A DNA stretch of 39,641 bases from Nitrospirota bacterium (lineage in GTDB: Bacteria; Nitrospirota; Thermodesulfovibrionia; Thermodesulfovibrionales; UBA6898), in assembly GCA_021814475.1 (NCBI GenBank), contig JAKAIE010000024.1, forward strand, positions 1 to 39,641, in the 5' to 3' direction. The notes below the pieces were generated by a model. That model was not told where the DNA came from. It was given only the letters and a program-made list of their open reading frames with translations, and did no database searches. Shown in pieces: positions 16,195 through 23,211 of the stretch; position 1 is the first letter of the stretch, and every line of letters starts with the position of its first letter. The position numbers and the translations under genes are program-made.

Positions 16195-17046
16195 TCAGTA
16201 AAATTCTTGCAGCGTTGCTTCCAGCTTCGAAGGATCAAATACCTTCTCCACCAGGGAGGTTTCCTGAATAACCGGGAACCTCTGCTCATACGTCGGCCTG
16301 TCGTTCCTGTAGATGACGCCCAGGGGGATGCGGTCTCCCCATTCGAGCGCCTTTGTGAAGGCGGCGGTCCTGTCCATGGGAAAGTAGTCGTCTTCAAGGT
16401 GATAGGTCCGCCGCGTGTACCACGCGTACGTGTTTACCTTGTTGAAGGTGACGCAGGGCTGGAGGATATCCACCAGAGAAAAGCCCTTGTGTCTGAAGGC
16501 CTGCTTGATGAGGTCTTTCAGATGTTCCGGTTCTCCCGCGGAGCCCCGCGCAACAAAGCTGCAGTCCAGCGCAATCGCCAGCGCCAGGGGATTCAGCTGT
16601 TCCGAGAGGACCCCGAAAGGCTGGTTCTTCGTCTTCATGCCCTCCATGCTCGTGGGGGAGGCCTGTCCCTTTGTAAGGCCGTAAATCTGGTTGTCGTGGA
16701 CAAAGAGCTTGATGTTGACGTTCCGCCTCATTGCGTGGATCAGATGGTTCCCTCCTTCCCCGTAACAGTCGCCGTCGCCAGCCACCGCCACGACGGGCAT
16801 CCGGTGGTTTGCCAGCCTGATGCCTGTGGCCACGGGCAGCGTCCTGCCATGGAGGCCGTTGAAGGTGTTGCAGCGCAGGTAGTGAGGAAACTTGGCCGCC
16901 TGGCCGATGCCCGAGACGATCGTGAACCGGTGGGGTTCGAGGCCGAGTTCAACCGCCGCCTCCCTGAATGCCCTGAGGATGCTGAAGTTTCCGCAACCGG
17001 GGCACCATGCGGGTGTCTGCCCGGTAAAATCATCCAATCCTGGCAC
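16195..17046 (-). CDS. korB: 2-oxoacid:ferredoxin oxidoreductase, beta (TPP) subunit
   Basis: 283 residues, GTG start at 17046. It carries the TPP-binding part of the enzyme that oxidatively decarboxylates 2-oxoacids (2-oxoglutarate or related) to acyl-CoA with ferredoxin as acceptor. Visible motifs: WCPGCGNFSILRAF near the N-terminus, SGIGQAAKFPHYL, and the Mg-TPP signature GDGDCYGEGGNHLIHAMRRNVNIKLFVHDNQIYGLTKGQ. The start overlaps the alpha-subunit gene by 17 bp, so the two are coupled. Whether the substrate is 2-oxoglutarate or another 2-oxoacid is not decided by sequence alone. Confidence 0.93.
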   Translation of the reverse strand: MPGLDDFTGQTPAWCPGCGNFSILRAFREAAVELGLEPHRFTIVSGIGQAAKFPHYLRCNTFNGLHGRTLPVATGIRLANHRMPVVAVAGDGDCYGEGGNHLIHAMRRNVNIKLFVHDNQIYGLTKGQASPTSMEGMKTKNQPFGVLSEQLNPLALAIALDCSFVARGSAGEPEHLKDLIKQAFRHKGFSLVDILQPCVTFNKVNTYAWYTRRTYHLEDDYFPMDRTAAFTKALEWGDRIPLGVIYRNDRPTYEQRFPVIQETSLVEKVFDPSKLEATLQEFY

Positions 17047-18748
17047 TGATCTCTCCTGTGAGCTCCTCTACTGTAAAGGGCCTTCCGTCGTAGCGGTGTA
17101 TCTGTTCAGTGAACTTGAAGCCGGTCTCGGACCTGAACAGCCGCGCAAACTGTCCGGTGGCGTTCTGCTCGATGCATAGCGTCTTTTTCGCCTGTTTCAG
17201 CATCCCGAGATAGTCGAACGAACCGGTTGACGGCAGGGGCCAGACCTCGCTGAAATGCAGCATCGCGATGGAGTGCTCCGCGGAAAGGGCGCCGACCGCC
17301 TCGCGCATGATCCCGAAGGTCGATCCCCAGCCGACAAGAACTATCCCGGCATCAGGAGGGCCTGTCAGTTCTGGCGGTGCGATCTCCCCCGTCAGGGCCG
17401 GTATCTTTCTCTTCAGCCTCTTTTCGACCATGGCATTGCGGGTTGCCGCATCCTCGATGATATGGCCGTCCTCGTCATGCTCGTCGCTGTCTGTGACGAC
17501 GAGGTGGATGGCGTCACCGGGAACGCCGAGTGGAGATACGCCGCTGTCGGTCAGGGCGTGGCGTCTGTAGCTGTCCAGCCGGCTGAAGGCCTCACCCCTG
17601 AGCCGGTAGTCGGTATGCGCGAGCCTTTTCAGGTCGAAGCCTTCATAGGTCCAGCAGGTGTCCCCGAGATACTGGTCAAAGATGACAATGGCAGGTATCT
17701 GGTATTTTTCCGCCAGGTCGAATGCCTTGTTTGTGAGATAGAAGGCCTGTTCGGGCGTCCCGGGCGCAAAGATGACGCGCGGGAATTCACCGTGGGCGGT
17801 AAAAAGGGCAAACAGGAGGTCTCCCTGCTCGGTCCTGGTCGGGAGGCCGGTTGCTGGCCCGGGCCGCTGTCCCAGCGCGATCACCACAGGAGTTTCGGTC
17901 ATGCCGGCCAGGGAGAGACCCTCGACCATCAGCGCAAACCCGCCGCCCGAGGTGCCGGTCATTGCCCGCACCCCGGCGTAGGACGCGCCGAGCGCCATAT
18001 TGATCGCGGAGATCTCATCCTCGGCCTGTTCGACCACGATCCCGTATTCCGTCTCCTTGCCGGCGAGATAGTTCATGATGCCGGTAGAAGGGGTCATCGG
18101 GTAGGCCGCATAGAAGCGGCAACCCGAGGCGAGCGTTCCGAGACCGATCGCCTCTGTCCCGGAGATGAGCATCCTTGCAGGTGAATGACGCGCAAGGGTA
18201 AAGTCGCACCTCTTGCATTTCTTCACCGCATGGAGGTGGCCGGACAGGGCAGCGTTGCTGTTCGCAGTGACGACCTCATCCCCTTTTGACGCAAACGTCT
18301 CCCTGATGATCGCCAGGAGGATGTCGAGTTCCATCCCGATTATACCCATGACCGCTCCCACCGCCACGGTGTTCGCCATGATGCTGCTGCCGGCGTGCTC
18401 AGAGGCCAGACGTGAAAAAGGGATATCCAGCAGCGCCGGTCCGCTGAAAACCTGCTTCAGCGCTGCCGAGTCGTATATCGCCACGCCTTTATCCGGCACC
18501 TGGCCCCCGTATCGAAGGATGCTCTCGTTGTCAAATGCGATAAGGATGTCTATGCCCTGTCTGGGCGCGGAGACCGGCCGGTCCGAAAAGCGGACCTGGT
18601 AGTAGTTATGTCCGCCCCTGACGCGGGATTCATAATCCTGGTGGGTGAAGACATGAAAGCCGGTCCTGGAAAAGACCTTTGCCAGGGTGTCACCGACCGT
18701 CTGGACGCCCTGGCCCGCCTCCCCGCCTATCCTTATCGTATAGTCCAC
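17030..18748 (-). CDS. korA: 2-oxoacid:ferredoxin oxidoreductase, fused gamma-alpha subunit
   Basis: 572 residues, GTG start at 18748 with AGGG upstream. The N-terminal ~185 residues form the gamma domain (GGEAGQGVQTVGDTLAKVF, QDYESRVRGGHNYYQVRFS). The rest is the alpha domain (GTEAIGLGTLASGCRFYAAYPMTPSTGIMNYLA, EDEISAINMALGASYAGVRAMTGTSGGGFALM, PGPATGLPTRTEQGDLLFAL). This gamma-alpha fusion with a separate beta gene is the KorAB/two-subunit layout. No delta (2[4Fe-4S]) subunit is adjacent; the ferredoxin at 32073 is a possible acceptor. It follows a ferritin-like gene by 9 bp. Confidence 0.94.
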   Translation of the reverse strand: MDYTIRIGGEAGQGVQTVGDTLAKVFSRTGFHVFTHQDYESRVRGGHNYYQVRFSDRPVSAPRQGIDILIAFDNESILRYGGQVPDKGVAIYDSAALKQVFSGPALLDIPFSRLASEHAGSSIMANTVAVGAVMGIIGMELDILLAIIRETFASKGDEVVTANSNAALSGHLHAVKKCKRCDFTLARHSPARMLISGTEAIGLGTLASGCRFYAAYPMTPSTGIMNYLAGKETEYGIVVEQAEDEISAINMALGASYAGVRAMTGTSGGGFALMVEGLSLAGMTETPVVIALGQRPGPATGLPTRTEQGDLLFALFTAHGEFPRVIFAPGTPEQAFYLTNKAFDLAEKYQIPAIVIFDQYLGDTCWTYEGFDLKRLAHTDYRLRGEAFSRLDSYRRHALTDSGVSPLGVPGDAIHLVVTDSDEHDEDGHIIEDAATRNAMVEKRLKRKIPALTGEIAPPELTGPPDAGIVLVGWGSTFGIMREAVGALSAEHSIAMLHFSEVWPLPSTGSFDYLGMLKQAKKTLCIEQNATGQFARLFRSETGFKFTEQIHRYDGRPFTVEELTGEISARIG

Positions 18749-18757
18749 GCAGTGACC

Positions 18758-19243
18758 CTACAGAGAGCCGCTCCCTGCCCCGAATCTGCTGAGCATGATG
18801 ACGTGGCTTTTTTCCTCCTCGATGATAATGTCGATGACCTTCTTCTCATTGGCCACATTCCGGACAACATCGCGCAGTCCGTAAAAATAGAGGAGTGTCT
18901 CCTTCTCGAACCCTATCGCGAACCTGACCGCATCCTTTACCGTCTTTACATGCTCAAGTTCCGGGAGAGCCTTGTCTCTCCCGAGAAAGAACTCGGACTC
19001 CACGATAGCCCTCAGATACTCCGAAACCTCCTCCCAGTCGACCGGCTCTTCATCCCGGATCGTCGCTTCGAGGTCGAGGAATTTCTTCTCGTGCTCCCGC
19101 TCTTTTTCAGCGAGTTTTCCGAAGAGTTCCTGCAGCCCCTTGTCTTCGGGAAACCGGAGTATCATCGAGGTATAAAAGTCATACCCGAGCCTCTCCGTCC
19201 TGACCGCCTGTTCAACAACCTCTCTGACAGAATATTTTTCCAT
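18758..19243 (-). CDS. Rubrerythrin/ferritin-like diiron protein
   Basis: 161 residues, all helical. Metal-ligand helices of the erythrin type are visible: VEQAVRTERLGYDFY, KLAEKEREHEKKFLDLE, VRFAIGFEKETLLYFYGLRD and IDIIIEEEKSHVIMLSRF, giving the ExxY and ExxH ligands of a diiron four-helix bundle. There is no C-terminal rubredoxin domain, so it is a ferritin-like or sulerythrin-like form. AGGGGG before ATG 19243 supports the start. It is the first gene of the kor transcript (9 bp apart), so it may protect the oxygen-sensitive oxidoreductase from peroxide or hold iron. That link is inferred. Confidence 0.9.
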   Translation of the reverse strand: MEKYSVREVVEQAVRTERLGYDFYTSMILRFPEDKGLQELFGKLAEKEREHEKKFLDLEATIRDEEPVDWEEVSEYLRAIVESEFFLGRDKALPELEHVKTVKDAVRFAIGFEKETLLYFYGLRDVVRNVANEKKVIDIIIEEEKSHVIMLSRFGAGSGSL

Positions 19244-19276
19244 GCTTCCCCCTTTGGATAAGATTTTGCGGATATT

Positions 19277-19978
19277 TCAGTGATGGACGGCTGTCCCGCC
19301 ATGGCCGCCGCTGATGATATAGACCGCCTCGGCGGCGTCCTGGTTTTCGATCATGCAGGACTCGTCTCCCCGGAGATGAAAGGCCTGTCCGGCCTCCAGC
19401 GGGATGCAAAGGCCGTCCCTCCTGACCACCACCCTGCCGCTGACGAGACAGAAGATCTCTTCGTGCCCGCTGCCCGGCCTGACCTGCCGTTCTTTTTCGC
19501 CCGGTTTCATGATGCCATAGATGAGGTAGCAGGCGTGAGTATGCAGGTCCGCTGAGCCGAGAACGTGCTCGCCGCCTTTTTCGCGTGCAGCCTTTGCAAC
19601 GTCATGTACCTGCCCCTGCATCCTCAAGTATAGTTCGTACTTTCCGATGTCGTCAACCGATAGTCTGCCGTTGCCGAGAGCCCGGTTCAGCAGGATGAAG
19701 CCTCCGCAGGGAGGCGCCCCTTCGACCCCTGCGGCGTAGTCGCAGTCATTCGCGGAAAAGGGGCAGTGGGGGCAGAGCCGTCCGGACAACAGACCGGACG
19801 AATCCCTGCCGCGGTGCTGCTCCGCCGTGAAACGGATCTCCCTGCCCGCAGCCGCGAACCAGGCGACCGCCCGATAACCCAGACAGGTCAGATCCTCGTT
19901 TTTGCCGGGCTTGTAAAAGGAACAGAAAGCGGCGCAGAGCTTCTCCCTGAGCAGTTGTGTCTCCCTATCAGCGGCCAT
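19277..19978 (-). CDS. Cys-rich N-terminal domain fused to a cupin
   Basis: 233 residues. The N-terminal half carries a cysteine cluster, LCPHCPFSANDCDYAAGVEGAPPCGGF (C69, C72, C79, C91), plus C15, C19 and C32, suggesting an Fe-S or Zn site. The C-terminal ~80 residues are a small cupin (IMKPGEKERQVRPGSGHEEIFCLVSGRVVV, then IPLEAGQAFHLRGDESCMIEN) with H172, E173/E174 and H201 as possible metal ligands. It diverges from the radical SAM gene with only 41 bp between the two ATGs, so shared regulation is likely. No ribosome-binding site is seen; a TAATAT box ends 7 bp before the ATG. The function is unknown; a partner in peptide maturation or a redox or metal sensor for that locus is the best guess. 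Confidence 0.75.
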   Translation of the reverse strand: MAADRETQLLREKLCAAFCSFYKPGKNEDLTCLGYRAVAWFAAAGREIRFTAEQHRGRDSSGLLSGRLCPHCPFSANDCDYAAGVEGAPPCGGFILLNRALGNGRLSVDDIGKYELYLRMQGQVHDVAKAAREKGGEHVLGSADLHTHACYLIYGIMKPGEKERQVRPGSGHEEIFCLVSGRVVVRRDGLCIPLEAGQAFHLRGDESCMIENQDAAEAVYIISGGHGGTAVHH

Positions 19979-19985
19979 ATGATAA

Positions 19986-20013
19986 ATATTAGCAGAAAAC
20001 AGTGCGCTATAAT
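19986..20013. promoter_or_regulatory. Compact divergent promoter region of the radical SAM locus
   Basis: TATAAT at 20008-20013 lies 6 bp before the plus-strand ATG (20020). TAATAT on the minus strand (19991-19986) lies 7 bp before the minus-strand ATG (19978). At that distance both transcripts would start at or next to the initiation codon, and neither gene has a usable Shine-Dalgarno. The -35 boxes are poor. Confidence 0.45.
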
Positions 20014-20019
20014 AAGGCT

Positions 20020-21168
20020 ATGAGATATTTTCTGGCTGAAGACGCGGTTTTGAGAAGGCTCGAAACCCCTTCGGTCTACCATCTGAAAAAGGACGAACTC
20101 TACGATCTGGATGAAGAGGCCTTCGCGTTCCTCGTCGCCTGCGGCTCCGCTGCCGGTTGCGCCGGACCGGATGGAGAGTTTGTCGACTTCTGTCTTTCCG
20201 AAGGCATCCTTACCGTCCGGAATACGGGTGTCGGCCGGCTGCCGCTGGCACAGGCTCCTGTCCCGTCTCTGCGCTACCTGGAATTGCAGATCACCGACCG
20301 GTGCAATCTACGGTGCGGACACTGTTATCTCGGGGACGGGCAGGGGAATCACGAGCTTTCCTTCAACCGGATCAGAAACATCCTGGAGGAGTTTGACCGG
20401 ATGCAGGGGCTCAGGGTCCTTCTGACCGGGGGCGAACCCCTTTTGCACCGTGATTTTGTCCGGGTTAACGAAATGCTGCCGGAATTCAGGCTCAGAAAGG
20501 TCCTCTTCACCAACGGGGTGCTCGTCCGTGAGGAGACGGTGCGCGGCCTGCATGTCGATGAGATCCAGGTCAGCATTGACGGGCTGAAGGCCGGCCATGA
20601 CGCCCTGAGGGGCGAAGGGACCTTCGAAGCGGTGATGAATGCCGTGAAGATATGTCTCGATGCGGGTTTCGATGTCTCTGTCTCGACAATGGTCCATGCG
20701 AAGAATCTCGGCGAGTTTGACGAAATGGAAGGCCTCTTCAGGGAGATGGGGGTGAAGGACTGGACAGTGGACATTCCCTGCGCGGAAGGTCGTCTGAAGC
20801 ACAACACCGGGTTCCAGGTGACCCCGGGGGAGGCGGGTGCGTTCCTCGGCTACGGATTCGGGGGAGGCATCCATGCGAGTTCGTCCGGTTTTGGCTGCGG
20901 TCTTCATCTGATGGCGGTATCTGCGGGCGGCAGGGTCTCGAAGTGCACCTTCTATGCAGACAGGCCCGCAGGCCGGATCGAAGAGGGGCTGGCGGAATGC
21001 TGGCGCCGGATAACCCCTGTCCGGCTTCAGGACCTCTCCTGCGATTGCGCCCATCTCGACGAATGCCGGGGCGGCTGTCGTTACCGGGCCGAACTGGCCG
21101 GGGACGCATCAGGCAGGGACCTGTTCAGGTGCCATTATTATGGTATAATGGATACAGAACTGGCATAA
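20020..21168 (+). CDS. Radical SAM/SPASM peptide maturase with N-terminal RRE-like domain
   Basis: 382 residues from ATG 20020; a GTG at 20002 is in frame but overlaps the -10 box. The N-terminal ~75 residues (SVYHLKKDELYDLDEEAFAFLVAC...SEGILTV) resemble the PqqD-like recognition domain of RiPP enzymes. The radical SAM core has TDRCNLRCGHCY (C95, C99, C102 for the [4Fe-4S] cluster and SAM) and LLTGGEPLLH. The C-terminal SPASM region has GCGLHLMAVSAGGRVSKC, then SCDCAHLDECRGGCRYRA and a final RCHYY, enough Cys for two auxiliary clusters. It is followed after 45 bp by a 20-codon Cys-rich peptide gene, the probable substrate. The modification, for example a thioether or C-C crosslink, cannot be read from sequence. 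Confidence 0.92.
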   Translation: MRYFLAEDAVLRRLETPSVYHLKKDELYDLDEEAFAFLVACGSAAGCAGPDGEFVDFCLSEGILTVRNTGVGRLPLAQAPVPSLRYLELQITDRCNLRCGHCYLGDGQGNHELSFNRIRNILEEFDRMQGLRVLLTGGEPLLHRDFVRVNEMLPEFRLRKVLFTNGVLVREETVRGLHVDEIQVSIDGLKAGHDALRGEGTFEAVMNAVKICLDAGFDVSVSTMVHAKNLGEFDEMEGLFREMGVKDWTVDIPCAEGRLKHNTGFQVTPGEAGAFLGYGFGGGIHASSSGFGCGLHLMAVSAGGRVSKCTFYADRPAGRIEEGLAECWRRITPVRLQDLSCDCAHLDECRGGCRYRAELAGDASGRDLFRCHYYGIMDTELA

Positions 21169-21213
21169 AAGGGCTTGAAGCCCCGATTCCCCTATGAAAG
21201 GTGGTGCGACATT

Positions 21214-21276
21214 ATGAAGATCACTAAGGTATCCAGAAAGGTTGCAATGACCTGCAAGTGCAAGAGCTCCTGCTAG
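21214..21276 (+). CDS. 20-residue Cys-rich precursor peptide, probable radical SAM substrate
   Basis: The complete tiny ORF reads MKITKVSRKVAM followed by TCKCKSSC and a stop. A basic, amphipathic leader-like half is followed by an eight-residue tail with three Cys (positions 14, 16, 20). GAAAGGTGGT 8-9 nt before the ATG is a good ribosome-binding site for such a small ORF, and a strong terminator begins 18 bp after the stop. The position directly behind a radical SAM/SPASM gene, the good ribosome-binding site and the leader/core appearance make it a RiPP precursor candidate. It recalls the tiny-peptide 'geopeptide'-type systems I know from Geobacter, but I cannot verify family membership. 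Confidence 0.75.
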   Translation: MKITKVSRKVAMTCKCKSSC

Positions 21277-21293
21277 TCTTTTCACGGGAAGCA

Positions 21294-21329
21294 TAAAAAA
21301 AGGGCGGCCGATACGGCCGCCCTTTTTTT
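21294..21329. terminator. Strong bidirectional Rho-independent terminator
   Basis: GGGCGGCCG (21302-21310), loop ATA, CGGCCGCCC (21314-21322), preceded by eight A and followed by seven T. It ends the radical SAM/peptide transcript on the plus strand and the superoxide dismutase transcript on the minus strand. Confidence 0.93.
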
Positions 21330-21348
21330 ATGAGCTGCAGCGACGGCT

Positions 21349-21927
21349 TTACCTCATACGCGCCTCTGCCGCGGCCCAGTCGATGTTTTTGAAGAAGACC
21401 TCGATATAGTCCGCCTTTTTCAGGCCATAGTCGAGCATGAAGGCATGCTCGAATACATCCATGATCAGGATCGGGTTGCACCCTGCAAGATGCGCCACGT
21501 CATGCTCGTTGATCCAGACGTTCATGAGACAGCCGTTGGCAGGGTCCTGGTACAGGACGACCCAGCCTATGCCCCGCATCGCCCCGGTTGCCCTGAAATC
21601 CTTTTCCCATGCCTCGACGCTTCCGAAACATTCCGCCATCTTCTTCCCTAACTTGCCGTCGCTTTTCAGGCCGGACTTTCCGCCGAGGTTCTCGAAATAG
21701 AGCTCATGCAGCCTCATCCCGTTGAACTCCCAGCCGAACCGTCTCTTGAGTTCGGCATATTCCGGCGACCCGGTTTTTCCGTCCTTCAGCATCTGGCCGA
21801 GGATCTCGATCACCTTGTTGGTGTTGGTGACATACCCCTGGTAGAGCGTGAAGTGGTTCTTGATCAGGGCCTCGCTGAAGCCCTCCATTCCGACCAGTCT
21901 GCTGTAATCCTTTGCCGTGTAAGACAT
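21349..21927 (-). CDS. sodB: Fe/Mn superoxide dismutase
   Basis: 192 residues from ATG 21927, chosen because GGAGGAAAGAG precedes it; the frame is open to 22050 without homology. All four metal ligands of the Fe/Mn-SOD family are in place: H25 (KNHFTLYQGYV), H74 (MRLHELYFENL), D157 and H161 (DVFEHAFMLDY). The second motif differs from the usual DVWEHAYY, which places it in a divergent branch. There is no signal peptide, so it is cytosolic. Metal choice (Fe or Mn) is uncertain. With the ferritin-like protein at 18758 it gives this otherwise anaerobic-looking gene set oxygen protection. Confidence 0.92.
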   Translation of the reverse strand: MSYTAKDYSRLVGMEGFSEALIKNHFTLYQGYVTNTNKVIEILGQMLKDGKTGSPEYAELKRRFGWEFNGMRLHELYFENLGGKSGLKSDGKLGKKMAECFGSVEAWEKDFRATGAMRGIGWVVLYQDPANGCLMNVWINEHDVAHLAGCNPILIMDVFEHAFMLDYGLKKADYIEVFFKNIDWAAAEARMR

Positions 21928-22097
21928 CTCTTTCCTCCGTTTCCTGTTGTATGGTTGACCGGTTCCGCTCATGTCCGCCCTGCCATTGCGGGAACCATGG
22001 TTTAAGCGTAGCACATCAGCGGGCAAAGTCAACAGCAGCGGACGCCCCATATTATTTTTACCCGGTAGTCACCACCCTCCTATCCGGATACTTCATT

Positions 22098-23123
22098 TCA
22101 CCCCGGCGATGGAGGCTGCCTGCGCAGGGGGCGGAGGACAAGGGTCGCGCAAGCCCAGGCCAGAAAAGGCGCAAGGATCGTAATAAGGACTATGCCCCAA
22201 ATCAGCAAAGAGCTTACCAATGGGTTTCCTGTAGCTTCAAGGGACCAGTCAAAGAAGACTACCGTCAGGTTCAGGATGATCATAAGCATAGCTCCTGCAA
22301 CGGTCCTCAAGATATACGCAGAGGAGAAAGGACGTTTGGCAGCCATTGCCGCAAGGCCGACAAATATCACCCAGTTCAGGGAATCGAGGCCTATGCCGCT
22401 GTATATCACATATCCGCCGGAGATGTAACCGAGGGTGTTATCCTTGACAATTACCGATGCCGGCACGTTCAATAACCCCGATAAACGAGGGAAGATGAGG
22501 TTTGAGATAAATCCGAGGAACAGGACATAGTAATGAAGCGAGGCCATAATGATCGCAAAAGAGATTGAAACTGCAGCCAGCACCGTCAGCGCCTTCTTCC
22601 CCGCGAAGCGGGCAATGCCTGCCCTGCCGTTTACCCATAATACCCACATCAGAAGAACGGCGATGGCGAAGAGCCCCTGCCATAGATATAAATGCACAAA
22701 CCTGAAGGCGCCGCCGAAATAACGACCGACGAAACCGAGGATGCCGAGCCGCAGGATATTCAATGCGAATATCGAGCCGAGCCCGGCGAGTATTCCGATT
22801 GCTTTATAGCGTATCGAATGCCCCTGAAACGCCAGGACTGCAGCCAGGAAGATGAGGGCGTATTGCAATGCAGTGCACTCGAAGATGATATTCATCGTGA
22901 AGCCCAGAAAGGTGACCGCCGTATCCGAACTCGTAACCGGGATCATAAACATCTTCCAGAAGTCCGCGACAGCCGATGCAGTAAATTTCTCGGAGCCATA
23001 AAGGAGTGAGTGGGGTATCTGGGCGAGGCCCAAAAAGACGCCTATATAGAGTATGAAAAGACCGAGGAACTTCCAGTTATATTCTACAACTGTATTTTCA
23101 TTCAATCCGATCTCGTTTCTCAT
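22098..23123 (-). CDS. Exosortase/archaeosortase-family transpeptidase
   Basis: 341 residues with about eight TM helices. The catalytic triad of the exosortase superfamily is visible: Cys in FECTALQYALIFLAAVLAF (C83), Arg in FALNILRLGILGFVGRY (R125) and His in FRFVHLYLWQGLFAI (H144). These enzymes cleave C-terminal CTERM sorting signals of exported proteins, often coupling them to the envelope or EPS. The gene starts 88 bp after its likely substrate gene on the same strand, with a perfect 18-bp hairpin between. GGAG is about 11 nt before the ATG. After the triad the protein carries an additional C-terminal membrane region (LNWVIFVGLAAM...), as in some larger subtypes. I cannot assign the exact subtype. 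Confidence 0.87.
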   Translation of the reverse strand: MRNEIGLNENTVVEYNWKFLGLFILYIGVFLGLAQIPHSLLYGSEKFTASAVADFWKMFMIPVTSSDTAVTFLGFTMNIIFECTALQYALIFLAAVLAFQGHSIRYKAIGILAGLGSIFALNILRLGILGFVGRYFGGAFRFVHLYLWQGLFAIAVLLMWVLWVNGRAGIARFAGKKALTVLAAVSISFAIIMASLHYYVLFLGFISNLIFPRLSGLLNVPASVIVKDNTLGYISGGYVIYSGIGLDSLNWVIFVGLAAMAAKRPFSSAYILRTVAGAMLMIILNLTVVFFDWSLEATGNPLVSSLLIWGIVLITILAPFLAWACATLVLRPLRRQPPSPG

Positions 23124-23144
23124 AAAAACAACTTCTCCGGTTTA

Positions 23145-23184
23145 ACGACCGTGCGGCGGGCATTGCTGCCCGCCGCACGGTCGT
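23145..23184 (-). other. Perfect 18-bp stem-loop between sorted protein and sortase genes
   Basis: Left arm 23145-23162, loop TTGC, right arm 23167-23184, without mismatch and GC-rich. Read on the minus strand it is followed by TTAAAC, not by a T-tract, so it is an atypical terminator or more likely an attenuating or RNA-stabilising element that sets different levels for the two genes. Confidence 0.8.
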
Positions 23185-23211
23185 GCTGATTATGTTTACA
23201 TCCTCCCCTTG

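Noticed and set aside
17255..18184. 309-residue plus-strand open frame
   Set aside because: Antisense to korA, whose domains are intact over the same stretch.
20020..21168. PqqE (PQQ synthesis) identity for the radical SAM protein
   Set aside because: No PqqA-like precursor with Glu-Tyr, and no pqqB/C/D genes; the adjacent peptide is Cys-rich instead.
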